A stretch of DNA of 64,000 nt from Scortum barcoo (lineage: Eukaryota; Chordata; Actinopteri; Centrarchiformes; Terapontidae). Below are positions 42,220 to 54,500 of this stretch, piece by piece. A program made the position numbers and the translations under genes. Position 1 is the first letter of the stretch. The number at the start of each line of letters is the position of its first letter. The notes beneath the pieces were generated by a model. It saw only the letters and a list, made by a program, of their open reading frames with translations, did not search any database and was not told the origin of the DNA. The stretch covers positions 13,353,544 through 13,417,543 of the forward strand of contig CM041541.1 in assembly GCA_023238725.1 (NCBI GenBank), written 5' to 3'.

Positions 42220-43999
42220 ACTGTCAGGGAGGATCCATAACTGATCAATAATTAAGGCCTAAATGTGGAGTTTGCTTTGCTGCAGTTTCTTTCTTCATTG
42301 GAGCAGACAATCTGGTTTTATAGTCTCCAAAGATGAGAGGTTGACCCATCTCTCTGCTTCAGCCAGCAGCTGCTCAAATAAAGCCGTTATATATATTATA
42401 TAGAAATAATGAAGACATTATTAAGCTCATCCTGTTTTTGACAGTACAAAAGGATTAAGAATTAAAGTGGAATTGTGACTCTGAGGATCATGTTTGCTTC
42501 TCCAGAATCAACCTCGCAGTATGTTTACATCAGCTTCCATAAAGTCACATATTTCTGAGTGAAACAAGCGTGTGAGCGGTGAATAATTTCAAGAGGGATC
42601 TCATCATTTAAGGACTTAAATGCTGAGGAAAGTGAGTCTGAGGAAACACACAGCAGTCTGGAGTTGGTCTGTTCAAACCTGCTGCGCTCATGTTGAATTT
42701 GAGGCTGAAGGAGGAAAAAAGAAAGGAAAAAAACACATTTCAGACACTCAGAGTGCAAATATTTCACTCTTGGAAACGTAAACAAAGGTTTTTAAGATTT
42801 TAAGTGCGTGGGGTTTTTTTCAACATGATGTTAGAAAAGAAGGTGTATTTCAGAGAGCAGTTTCGATGTATGATCTTTGTTTGATTTGTTGATCTCAGCA
42901 GAGTTTTAGTGAGGTTAAGGTGGACAGGAGACTTTCACTCTTTGCCCCTGAGCTTTAAATAATGTCCTCCTTCACAAGTCTTTTTTGATTCAATATAAGG
43001 TTATTTTTTTTAAAACGACTCATCTTAAGATTGAATTAAGGTGAGTGTGTGTTGCAGTGTGTGCGCTGAGGTTCGTCTGAGTGTTTTGAAAAGCTCGTCG
43101 TTCATAAAGAGTCTCTTGAGAATGTGGCGTTCGCTGTAAAACGCCTTCCTCCGTAGCCTTTTAGACTCTCAGCAGATCGGCCTGTTTACTGCCCCGCCAT
43201 GAGTTCTGGTTGTAAAACCTCTAACAACCTGACTCAGTGGCTGGAGATGATTCAGGATCTTTATATGTAATCTAATCTTTAATCAGGTATATTAATTGAT
43301 TGCTCTTGACCTGGATTAGCACTTAGTAATGTGACTTTATTCAAAATATTGTCCTTCTGTGACACATTTTCAAGGAGACCAACAGAAAGAAGAGAAAATA
43401 TCAGTTAGCAGTGTTTAGCGTGGTACATTTGCTCTTTGCTGACATTTTTAATGGATCTCTTTGTCTGTTTACTTACTTCTCAGGCCGCCAAGATTTAAAG
43501 TGGTTTAAGGAGATGATTCAGACTTCTGCTGCAGGAGGCATGTTGAGTAAATGCTGCATTTCTCACCAGTAGATAAATTACAGATGTCTAAACTCTCATT
43601 TCATGATGTGAAACACAGACGCTGACCCTAAAATCTGAGAATCTGTGCAGGACTTTACACTGAGAAGACTTTTTGTTGACTCTCTTGAATGCTGAGTATG
43701 CTGTACAGATTTTGAAGCTTCTTGAAGCAGATTTGTCATATGTGGCAGTATAGATGAATCTGACTTCAGTTCAGTTTTTTAGAGAAGCCCTTTTCTTCAA
43801 CTCTTCATCATATTCAAATAAAAAAACAGGAGGAACTACCTGAGTTGTTTCTAAATTTTAAAAAGTACTTTCTGCTCCAAAATGTCAGCATCATCCCATC
43901 TGGGGTTAACCTACATCACATTTCCATGAAGAAAGTATAATTACATTTATAATCCATAAATTTATTGGCAGAGTGCTGAAACCCGTCTTTTCATCTTTC

Positions 44000-44250
44000 T
44001 CACTCAGTTATCTCCATCAATAAATGAAGGTGCTGGTAATGTGCGATCTTTGCAAGTCTTATCTCCACCTCTTGTTCAGGGCCTGGTTGGATTTCACTGC
44101 CCGGGGCTATTTTCTCTCCCACTTCACATCTCTGAGAGAATAAGGAATTCCAGAGGCAAAAGCAATCACAAACTCCAGATCAAACGTATCCTCGGCTGAA
44201 TTCCCTGACAGACTAAAATCATTTGTTCCTCTCGCTAACGCTCAGCGCTG
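44000..44250. promoter_or_regulatory. Candidate conserved enhancer block E downstream of gli2
   Basis: Mixed-composition, repeat-free stretch with CATCAATAAATGAAGG, GATCTTTGCAAG and TAAGGAATTCCAG, lying about 2 kb beyond the gli2 stop. No open frame. Enhancer status is inferred. Confidence 0.28.
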
Positions 44251-45399
44251 CGTCCCCGAACCCTCTCGCTGCTCTCGCCTGCTTTGTTTTATGTGGGTTC
44301 AGCAGCTGCGTCCTCTGGGCCGCTCTGTCAGAGCTAATATTGAAGTACACACAGGCTAACTGCAGCAGCAGCAGCCGCTCTGCACGCGTCTAGCCTTTTC
44401 CCCTCCTGTTAGCGTCCTTTTTCATCAGCTTCTGAGTGAGATTTTACATTATGTCAAGACTACTCTTGCCGGTGAGGTAAGACGAGGTCAGGGGAAGTTA
44501 TTTCAAAGCCGCCTTGAAAGAGGTCGTGCAACGTCTTAAGATCGCGTGGCTCGGTCTGACATTCAACTAGAAAGGTTTGAGGAAAGTGCGTTGTCTGCAA
44601 AGGGTGCAGGAACGTGGCTTCAAAGACAAAAGTTTTGCTGTTGAATTATTGAAGCGATCAACACTTCTCCCTCTTCAGGAGGCAATCAAGGGACGGACTG
44701 ATGAATAATAATATTTACTCAGTTACAACCTGAAGCAGGCACGTGTTGGAAACAGACCATGGCTGAACTGACAGCGGAGTTATTGTACGAGGGCGGTCTT
44801 CATGTTTAAGGCTGCACTCATTTCCAGAGCCTGATTTTATTTACACAGAGAGGTTGAATATAGAATGAGTTTCTCATTTTTCTAGAGCTCACGGTGATGT
44901 CAGATTTCTAGTTTTGTCAACAGTCAAAAACCCAAAGACGTTCAGTTTATTGTACATCATGTGTGGGAAGGAAAAAGCAGCAAGTCACGTTTTGCATTTC
45001 TGCTTGACAAATGATTAACCGACTAATTATTGCTGCTCTAGATGTACAACATGTTTAAATCTAACTGGAATCAATGACTCTTTGTTGTTTGGAGCAGAGG
45101 AGGAAGCAGGAAGCTTGTAGGGACGAAGTTTTCCTATTTCCTACACTTTATGCTGTCCTGACTTTACCACAAGCAGGACTGATTCCTAACCTCAGCCATG
45201 TCGTTCTTCATTTAACCATGATAACGAATAACCATAACAGTCATTGTTTTATAACCCAAACCTTGACCTTTCGCTCAATAAGTACTTTTGTTTTCTAAAC
45301 CTAACTAAACCTTTACCATAGGGGTGGCAGATGAATAAATGAATCATTATGTATTGTGATTTGTCACAGTTTTGTATGGTACTGAAAAATGATAGAACA

Positions 45400-46327
45400 A
45401 TAAGAAACAAAACATTTTGTTATTCATTTTAAAATCTTTGTTGAACCTTTCCGATCCTCTTCTGAACAATCTAGTCTGGCAAAAACCTCAAACATCTGTA
45501 TGAAGGACAACACAAGCAGTAATTGTTTAAAAAAATCAATGTCAATTTTGTATTTCTTAAAAATGTACAAATGATATTTACAATTAACCAGCTCAAACTG
45601 GTGCAACAATGTACAAAAGAAGAAAGTTTGATTCTCTTTTCAGATGCTCTTCCTGATGCAAGAGCACAGCCGATTTATGCATGGGTTCATAATTAAGTCA
45701 CAAATCAAGTCTCTGATGCCTGATGACACTGAGATGTCACAGTTAATCTCAGCAGCAATGCAGCAATCAAATAATGGCTCACTGAGGAAAGTGACTGTAA
45801 ACTTGAAATGCTGTGATAATGGAGAAAAAAGGTTATGATTAAACTGTTTTCCCCTTGAGCAGAAATTAGCAACTTGATGCAGAATAAAGATTAGCTCAAT
45901 AATTTACAGTGTAAAACATGTTGGTGGTGATGATACATTCCAAATATGAAGATATCAGATAATTACCTGGTTGCATTTGCACCTTTTTAAATGTAATCAT
46001 ATGCACAACATGCATATGTTTTGGCTGAGCCAGGCACTTTGTAAACTGATCCTACTGCAAACCTGTACAACTGAAAGAAATCTGTTCATAATTACTAGCT
46101 AAGGTGAAAAAAACAAAAATATGGCTTTTCGAAAAGATAGAAAATGGCCATTTTAAATAATTAACAAATGAAACTGTACAAGAAAACAAGAGCCACATAC
46201 TGCAGAGGCTTTTGAGGGCACACAGTCACATCAATCTTTAGTTGGTTGAATGTTTTTTGTGGAACAGGAGTTCAAGAATTCTGCAAATACGCTTCTGTCA
46301 GAGGAAAGCGTTTGCTACGACACGTGG
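45400..46327 (-). other. gli2: Probable gli2 3' UTR
   Basis: AT-rich sequence after the gli2 stop with no coding potential. On the gli2 strand it carries a Pumilio-type TGTAAATA (forward 45,575-45,582). No canonical AATAAA is seen on this strand between the stop and about 45,400, so the transcript end is not determined. Confidence 0.4.
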
Positions 46328-48513
46328 TTAAGACATCAAGTTGAGGAACTTGCTCTCTTCTGCCAGAGCAGTCATCAATGAGCTCATGTCTCCAATGGCC
46401 ATGTTCCCTGTCGCCACCGGCACAGAGGGCAACGTGACTGAGTTCCTCGGTGTTGTCAGGCGAGAGGAGCTCTGGGACAAGCTCTGAAGAAGACCTGGAC
46501 TTAAGGTTCCCGACATGAGGCTGGAGTGATCCCCGTCGTCCAGCATGCTTTCAAAGTCTATCTGCGTCTGTTCCAGTGCTGCATTACAGTCTACAGTCCT
46601 GGACGCCTGGTTGTTGCCTGCACTGGAAGACATTGCATCGTTTTCAAAAGGAGGTACGTTCACCACAGGAGAAACATGAAGGTCCAAGTTCCTGCTGGGT
46701 TCAAATAGTTGAATCTGCCCTGTGTAATACATGGCATTGTCGTCAGAGTTTTCACTAGAGGGAAGTCCTAAAACTCCACTACGTGGTAATTTGGAAGCAA
46801 CATCTGGATTGGCATTACTTGGGTGCCTTGTTTGCTGCATCACCTTTGGCCCTGAAAGGTGCCTGTTGAGAGATTTGGGTTCTGTTGGTGGTCTTGGCTG
46901 GAGATGGTTATGACTCCCATTTTGCAAGGAACCCTGGGAAGTCATGTTACAGTTCTGCTGATCTGAAATCACCAATGATCCTTCACAGTCCTCAGTTTTA
47001 ACCTGCACAGGCTGAAATCCAGCATCAGCAAAGTGCACATCAACGGTGTCCATATCAGCTGGCTCTTGTTTGCATATGGGGCTTAGCATGCTCCCATTGA
47101 CTGCTGCTGTGTTATTACAAGGTGGATAAGTGGTGTTACCATTCTTATCATATGGACCAATGCTTTCACTGAACCTGTACTGAGAGTTAATTGCTTCATT
47201 GAGATTTGACGACTGTTGGAAGCAGTTTGCTGCTGGTTCAGTATTCAGCTGTCTGCATCTCTGCTGCGTTGTGTTAACAAGGTTTTGAATCATCTGCTGG
47301 TTGGAACTGAGATTGTTTTGAAAAGTTTCAAAGTTCTGGTTTTGCTGGAGGACAGTCAGGTTCCCTCTGACCTGTAGTTTGGGGAAGTGCTGGCCAGCAT
47401 TCATGGATCCCAAAGAAACTTTGTTCCACTGTGGAAGTAAGCTGGCCTGACTGTCCCTTGGTGTAGATGGACACATTTGTCGTTGCTGCCCTGGATTCAT
47501 GCAAGAAGTGGCTGAAACCTGACTGGGCAGGTTCATGTTCACAGCCATCCTTCTTTGATAATACACCTGTTGCTGAAGATTGGGGTTTTCTTGGAAATTT
47601 TGATTGATTGACACTCTGTCAGTGCTGAGATCAGGCACCATCAGGTCCTCCTCAGGGATGTCATCGGTTATCCTCTCCATGGTGACATTCTCCGAAATGC
47701 TGGGTGGTCGAAGGTTGTAAGGGTAGTGGTGGGGACTACCATCCGATCGCAGGCAGCCTTGCTGAGATAAATGTCGGCGATCTGCTGCAGGAGGCGGATG
47801 GGGCGGCATGGCCACCCCTCCACTCAGTGTGCCCATGCTGTTGTAACGTTGCATTTGCGGCTGGCTGACGTTATCTATGGCCATGCGCCTCACGGGGTCA
47901 CTGGCACGGCGGGGGATGTTAGACGGGACCTCGTGGGGCATCAGGCTCCGAGTGGTGTAGCTGCTGTACTGCCTGGGAGGCAAGCCTTTGTTGTTAGTGG
48001 AGGATTCTTGGGAGTCCCCGTACAGGGCTGAGTGGGTCTTCAGACACATTCGGTCCATGTATGGAAGAGGTGTTGGCGGTGCACCTCCAGTGGCAGCAGC
48101 ATATTTGGCCTTGAGGCGGTAGTGCTGGGCAGGGGTGAGGCTGAGGGGGCTTGGTAAGCCACCTCCTCCGCACCCTCCTCCACCTCCGCTGCTTCCTCCA
48201 CACTGGCTGGCCTGACTGGAGCGTCGTGACATGTCTGCAGAGATGGGGTCGTAGGAGTCAGCAGAGCTAAGGTTGCTGGGGCGGTTGGCCCCAAACTGCG
48301 AGGCCTGGCTTGAGCGCCGACTTGAGTAGCAAGGGGAGATGCCTGATGAGCGGCGGCTGAGGGTGAAAATGGAGCTCAGGGTGCTCGAGGTGCTGTCGCG
48401 GCGCTCTGAAAGGTTTTCCAGCAGAGTTGTTTTACCAGAGCACAGATCACCTAAGCCGGAACCAGGGAAGGACATCGGACCACCACCCGTACTTGGACTC
48501 TCCATGAAGGACC
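46328..48513 (-). CDS. gli2: gli2 terminal coding exon: phosphodegron cluster and activation domain
   Basis: The acceptor (reverse strand TTCATTCACAG) is followed by two bases finishing a Gly codon, then SFMESPSTGGG and SGLGDL, and 727 codons to TAA at 46,330-46,328. SRRSSGISP, SSRRSSQAS, SADSYDPIS and MSRRSSQAS are PKA/GSK3/CK1 sites and the beta-TrCP degron region; a Gly-rich run follows. AKYAAATGG, PPTPLP, RRASDPVRR and RPPSISENV are conserved GLI2/3 blocks. CKQEP and VKTED fit sumoylation consensus. QIDFESMLDDGDHSSL and SSRLTTPRNS mark the activation domain, and the protein ends SKFLNLMS. Confidence 0.96.
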
Positions 48514-51500
48514 CTGTGAATGAACAGATAAAAATGTTGAAACTTATCAACTTTTTAAGAGCTTTTTAGCTTGAGCCTTTTATCCTTCAGTTTCTGTGCT
48601 CTTATTTATCAGCAGGCTGCTGTTCTCAGCTATCCAGCTCAGATAAAACAAATATTTGTTTCCACCAAATGGTAGACAAACTACAGTCATGTGAAAAAAT
48701 TAGGACACCCCATTAAATAGTCAACACTTTATTAAAAAATGTTCACATAACAATGTCCAATCTTGTTTTTATTTATTTCTGGAAAAGAAAGTGATTTAAT
48801 TGTAATTAAACAACATAAATTATCATATTTTTACTCATCAAACAAAAGATGTGTATTTTAATGGAGGAAAAAATTAGGACACACCCTTACATATTTTCCC
48901 ACTTAACAATGGCTATAATCACACGCAGGTGTATCAGATCAGGTGCACATGATCAGAACATCGTTACCCAGCATTTTGAAGGAGGCTTGCCCTATTTAAA
49001 CCTCAGACATTTAGTTTGGTGTGCCCCTGTCTGTTGAAGTGAGAGTGAGCACCATGGTGAGATCCAAAGAGCTGTCTGAAGCCCTCAGAAAAAAGATTGT
49101 GGCTGCTTATGAGTCTGGTAAGGGATTTAAAAAGATATCAAAAGAATTTGACATCAGCCTGTTCCACCATCCGGAAAATTGTTTACAAGTGGAGGACATT
49201 CAAAACAACTGCCACCATGCCCAGGTCTGGCCCGTCCAAGCAAGTTCAACCCCAGAGCAGACCGCAAGATGCTAAAAGAAGTTATCAAAGGTCCTAAAAT
49301 ATCATCACGGGACCTACAGCAGGCTCTCGCTACTGTCGAGGAAAGTGCACCTCGCTCTACTACTGTCGATGTGAAAGTGCATGACTCTACTATCAGAAAG
49401 AGACTACACAAGTTTGACTTTCATGGGAGGTGTGCAAGGAGGAAACCTTTGCTCTCTAAAAAGAACATTAAGGCCAGACTGAACGTTTGCCAGAGAGAAC
49501 ATAGACAAAGACCAGGTCTTCTGGCAAATAATGTTCTTTGGACAGATGAGTCTAAAGTTGAATTATTTGGACACCAAGAACAGAAGACATGTTTGGTGTA
49601 AACCAAATAAACCAGGGAAAGAAGCTCATACCAACTGTGAAGCATGGAGGTGGAAGTGTCATGGTTTGGGGATGCTTTGCTGCAGCAGGACCTGGCCAGC
49701 TCACCATCATTGAATCCACCATGAATTCCTACTGTGTATCAGAGGGTGCTTGAAGGAACATGTGAAACCATCTGTAAAAAAATTAAAGCTGAAGCGGAAC
49801 TGGACACTGCAACATGACAATGACCCAAAACATACCAGTAAATCCACCAAGGACTGGCTGAAAACTAAGAAGTGGAGAGTCCTGGAATGGCCCAGTCAAA
49901 GCCCGGATCTTAATCCCATTGAGATGCTGTGGGGTGACTTGAAACGGGCTGTGCATGCAAGAAACCCCTCAAACATCTCACAGCTGAAAGAAATCTGCAT
50001 TGAGGCAGTGGGGCAAACTTTCCTCAGATCGATGTCAGAGACTGGTAGATGGCTGCAAGAAGCGTCTCACTGAAGTTATTTCAGCCAAAGGGGGTAACAC
50101 TAGTTATTAGGGGGTAGGGTGTCCTAATTTTTTTCCTCCATTAAAATACTGTGCATTTTTCTTAATATCTTTTGTTTGCTGAGTGAAAATATGTTAATTT
50201 ATGTTGTTTAGTTTACAATTAAATCACTTTACTTTTCCAGAAATAAATAAAAACAAGATTGGACATTGTTATGTGAACATTTTTTAATAAAGCGTTGACT
50301 ATTTAATGGGGTGTCCTAATTTTTTCACATGACTAGCTGGTGGACAAAGTGGAACATATAGCAGTTAAAAAGTCTTATATTTTTCTCAGAAAATGGTGGA
50401 GACCAATCAAATCTGAAAGGAGAGCACATATTGAGTTGTTAGTTATATTGGGAGCTTGTTGTTGGGTTAGGGGTGTGTTGTTTTGCTGCACCCAGCTTGT
50501 CAAAAAAAATCAAAGACTGTTAGAAAAATACAGTTTTTCTCTCGACTCACCGCTTGCTGATATGGGTGGGAGCTTGGTGCCGAGGGCCGGGGGTGTTGGG
50601 TTGCAGGCCCACCGACACGAGTCCCTCACAGTCTTCAGCTTCTCCTTCTTCAGATGCTCCAGGCGCTGGATGGTGCCGAGCTGTTTTCGTAAATGGAGAC
50701 CCACCACCGCCACCCCGCCGGTGGGATCTTCACAGCCCAGGGAGTCCATGAAGGGCAGGTCGTCCAGGGTGCTGAGGTCCCCCAGGCTTCCCCCGCTGTG
50801 CACCGCCATTTCTACTCCACTGTCATTGTTGGTGGCGCTGCCAAGTGGTGATGGTTCGCTGCTACATGATGACTGACCGCCAGGGCTGGACTGATACATC
50901 TGGAAAGAGGGATGGATCAGTGGGGGAGAGGGAGAGAGAGAGAGTAAATGCATAAAGAGTAGAAAGAGTGGACAAGATAAAAGGAGCATAAGAGAACAGA
51001 AAAGACATGAATGTTTGTCCTAAAAACATTTTTTTTCCTAACACAGGAGAAGTGGAACAGTGGTTAACATGGCACGAAGAACAGTGAATCATTGAATCTT
51101 TTATCCTCCCCCAGCTTAATTGTAAATAATGAGTGTTTTTTGGGATGGGGTGAAGAGGTGGGGGTTCACCACAGATTACAGACTGTCTTAGTCTGTCTGT
51201 GAATTAGAAATGGGCAGGATGAAAGGCTGCTTGAGCCTGAGCCAGAGTGCCAGGCCAATCATCACAAGATGTGATCACGTTTTTTTTTTTTTTTTCTTTC
51301 TTTTTTTTTTTTCAGAAAGGCTGCAAGCTTTTTGAACATTTAGGTGAACAAGAAACCTTGCTGGTCACACTGACTTGTTTCAGTCAAATTTATAGTAAGA
51401 AGCTTTTGGGGATTTTCTCTCTTTCACCTGCAACAACTTCGATTTTTTTCTTTCTTTCTTTTCTTTTTATCATTGACTTTACAGAAAAGGGGGCAAATGA

Positions 51501-54500
51501 CAAATATTTTTCAGGATTTGTGCAGATTTGTCTCTTAATAGTTCCTTATGCTGTAAATGAGATTCAGTATGTTATATATGGTTCAACACTAACTAATCTT
51601 GCCATCCTTTCCTCAGGACAGTAGCTGGTACAGTGTTCGTATCGCTGAACTGGCTCTGATCAGCCCTGATTTCGTCGCAGACTTTAATATATTCACTGCT
51701 AAAAAGCTGTCTTGATCACAGCTTGATAGTTGGCTCTGTTTGCGCAGAGCACCACACCAATTCCCAGTGTTTGAATATTAATCCTGGAGAGGTTTTTATC
51801 ATGTTCAGGCTCTCTGACAGGTGTTTGATAGGTCTCCACTGTAGGTTTAAAGGAAAAGTGATGCACATGATTTCATACTGTAGATAACATCAGCAGCGTG
51901 AATGTATTATAGGTTAACAACCCAATTTGCTCAGTATGACTTAAAATTGGTTCTTGTAACTTCTTCACTGGGGTACGATGTATGAATTTTTACTGGTCAT
52001 GATCTCATTTTGGAATAAATTGGATTGTTTGATGAAGAAAGACGACATCAGGCGTTGGCAGATGGGAAAAGATGGCGTAAAATGGTGAAAGATGGCACAA
52101 TAAGCCACAGGTGAGCTCACCTTAGCAAGGTCTGTCCGCAAGGAAAGTCAGAAAGGGAGAGAAATTAAGACAATCAAGCAGCAAGCAGAAGAAATGTTAA
52201 GATAAAGAGGCATGCTGTTATTTGTAGGACTACAACTAAAAAGAAAGACCCTCTGTTTCTCCATTAATAAAGAGGAAACGTTAATACTGTTAATACTGCA
52301 GCTTGTTTTAGTACCTTCAGTATATTTTGTGTGTAGGTTCTGTTGCATGCGGCGTTTTTTGCACAGTGAATTAAAGACCTCAATTATTGGCAAACATGCT
52401 CATTTTGTTCTAGTAAAATCCAAAAAAGAATGTATTTTTTGGTGCAATCTTACCACAGAGTTTTCTGTCTTGATGGACTTGACGTGCAGGTAGTCCTCCA
52501 CGCCTCTGGGGGAGCTGTTGTCTGACATTTTGTCCTCCCTCTGGACTCTTTCTCTGTTGCCCGCCTCGTTCTCGCCGTTCTCCCTGGGCGGCGGCGGCCT
52601 CGGTGGGAGGTCGCTGCGCTGTTTCTTGGTGACGTGGGCCTCCGGGCCATGGACCGTCTTCACATGCTTCCTGAGAGAGCTCGGATCTGTGTAGCGCTTC
52701 GTACAGCCGGGGATCTTACATACGTAGGGTTTCTACAGACACAAAGAAATATGCAGATAGTTGATTATTTTTTCTTAAACACCATGCAGAGACTTTTAGC
52801 TGCTTTAACGACTAATGATGGATGTAAAAGGTGCAACATTTTAAAGCTGGAGTATTTGCTTTGAACAATTATGACTTAGTGAAAGTCTCAAAGGATATTG
52901 TAGGCCTCTGTAAGCAACACATATCCGAGCGCATACAGACTCTTTCTTTTCTATGTCATCTCTTGTGTCTGATATTTGTTCTCAGACGACACACAAAGAG
53001 TCCAAAGAGCATCACTGTTTTCACCTCCAACATCTCAGATTCGCTTTGGTTCTGTCCTACTCAGCTGGAGACACGATGGATCAGAGCTTCATTATTTAAA
53101 ATTTGGAAGTCATTAAACTGCGAGACACAAATGGTGACTGCTTTGATTGTTGAGAAAAACATGAGCTGTTTTTATAAGCTGCTACTGCGGCTTCTGTGTC
53201 CTCTGAAAAGGGACGAAGACGAGATGGAAGTCAGTGCTGATCATTTTTATCAGCTCAAATATTGGTGTACAGCTGCTTGTGTGTGTGTGTGTGTGGTAGG
53301 AGAGCCCTCGCTGTGTGTATTCCCACTCTGCATTCCCACTGATGGATAAACAGCGAGGTTTCTGAAACGCGTCCAGGTTTCATTTTCTATTCGCAGACTG
53401 CAGGTGGTCCAACTCGGCAGGGCTGAGGAGGGGGGGGGCGACGAGCATGATTGCATTGTGGGCCGTCGTGCTCATTATGTCTACACCTCATTATTTACTC
53501 ACAAACGTACACAGGGGTGGGAGGCGTCCACACCTGTGCTGGAAACTCGATTTCTCCTCCTGTGAGGGGAAATGATCTCGAAATGATTGCGATACAAAGG
53601 AAGTTCGGGCCACAGTCGAAGGTGAACTTGTCACTTTCTGCAGTGTTTCGTCTCGGCCGTGTCAGACAGATTTCAGCTCTGAGAGAATTTCTTATGCAGC
53701 TCTATAAGGGAGTCTGTGTGAAGTCCGGATGTGTGAGGAAGGACACATCGGCAGAGGGCAGAGAGAGGTGAAGAGTCTGGTCGCGTACCTCGTTGGAGTG
53801 CGTTCGGTTCTGGTGCTTGGCTCGGTCCGAGGCGTTGGAGAAGGCTTTGTTGCATCCCTCGTGCTCGCAGACGTACGGTTTCTCGCCGGTGTGTGAGCGC
53901 AGATGGGTCTTGAGGTTCTCCAGACGGGAGTAAGCCTTTGAGCAGCCTTCGAACTGCAGAGGAGGGAACGACAGCGTTAGTTTGGTTTAACCTCTGACTG
54001 GAGACCGTTTAACTTTCATTCAAACAGCATGTTAATCACTGATGAAGAGAGACGTGAAAGATCAGCATACAGTACATTTTCTTATAAACTGAATTTTAAA
54101 AAGTTTAATTAGTTTAATTGAGCAAAAAACTCCACAAACGTTCTCCACGCGTGAAGACTTAAGATACAGTCTGATTTAAGTCCATGACAGCAGGGTTATG
54201 TGAAGACTTTTATACAGTTAAGTGACCTTTTGTTGACAATTTCAACAAAGAGATGAATCTGTTGATGCCAAATCAGCAGCTCATTTTAACTTGACAGTGA
54301 TGTCTATTTAAAGGAGAAAACCTTCAGTTATAGCTTAAAAAAAGCTTTATTATTTTTATTTTCTGTAAGATTGATGAATTTCTATGATCTGCAATGAGTA
54401 GAGAGGAAAGAAATCTTCAATCCTGCCATCCCAGGGGTGTGTGTTTGTGTGTGTTTTCCCTTCAGTGCATGTAAAAAAACTAGATGTGTACGTGTGTGTT

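Larger units (their letters stand above)
31056..45399. other. Gene-free convergent interval between clasp1 and gli2
   Basis: About 14 kb with no protein-coding exon I can support on either strand. It separates two tail-to-tail genes. It holds a CTCF-like site, several enhancer-like blocks (listed separately), a two-copy dispersed element, one exon-like segment and otherwise AT-rich sequence. Confidence 0.7.
48684..50335 (+). mobile_element. Tc1/mariner element with IR/DR ends, decayed, in last gli2 intron
   Basis: A 1.65-kb element starts CAGTCATGTG after a TA target base pair and ends with the inverted copy CACATGACT at 50,326-50,334. The terminal inverted repeats are about 205-220 bp and each contains an outer and an inner copy of AAAAAATTAGGACACNCC, the IR/DR layout of Sleeping Beauty-like fish Tc1 elements. 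The right flank no longer shows a clean TA. The transposase inside is frameshifted. The element lies opposite in orientation to gli2 and is spliced out. Confidence 0.9.

Noticed and set aside
47701..47709. Perfect GLI-binding consensus TGGGTGGTC inside gli2
   Set aside because: It lies in the coding sequence for the conserved RPPSIS block, so codon constraint explains it; no reason to call it a regulatory site.
49054..50110. Functional transposase gene
   Set aside because: Conserved blocks fall in several different frames, so no intact protein can be made; recorded as a pseudogene.
52121..52131. 11-nt microexon on the gli2 strand with a good polypyrimidine tract, acceptor and donor
   Set aside because: Eleven bases would shift the frame between two exons that already join correctly, and the product would lose the conserved QSSCSSEPSP block.
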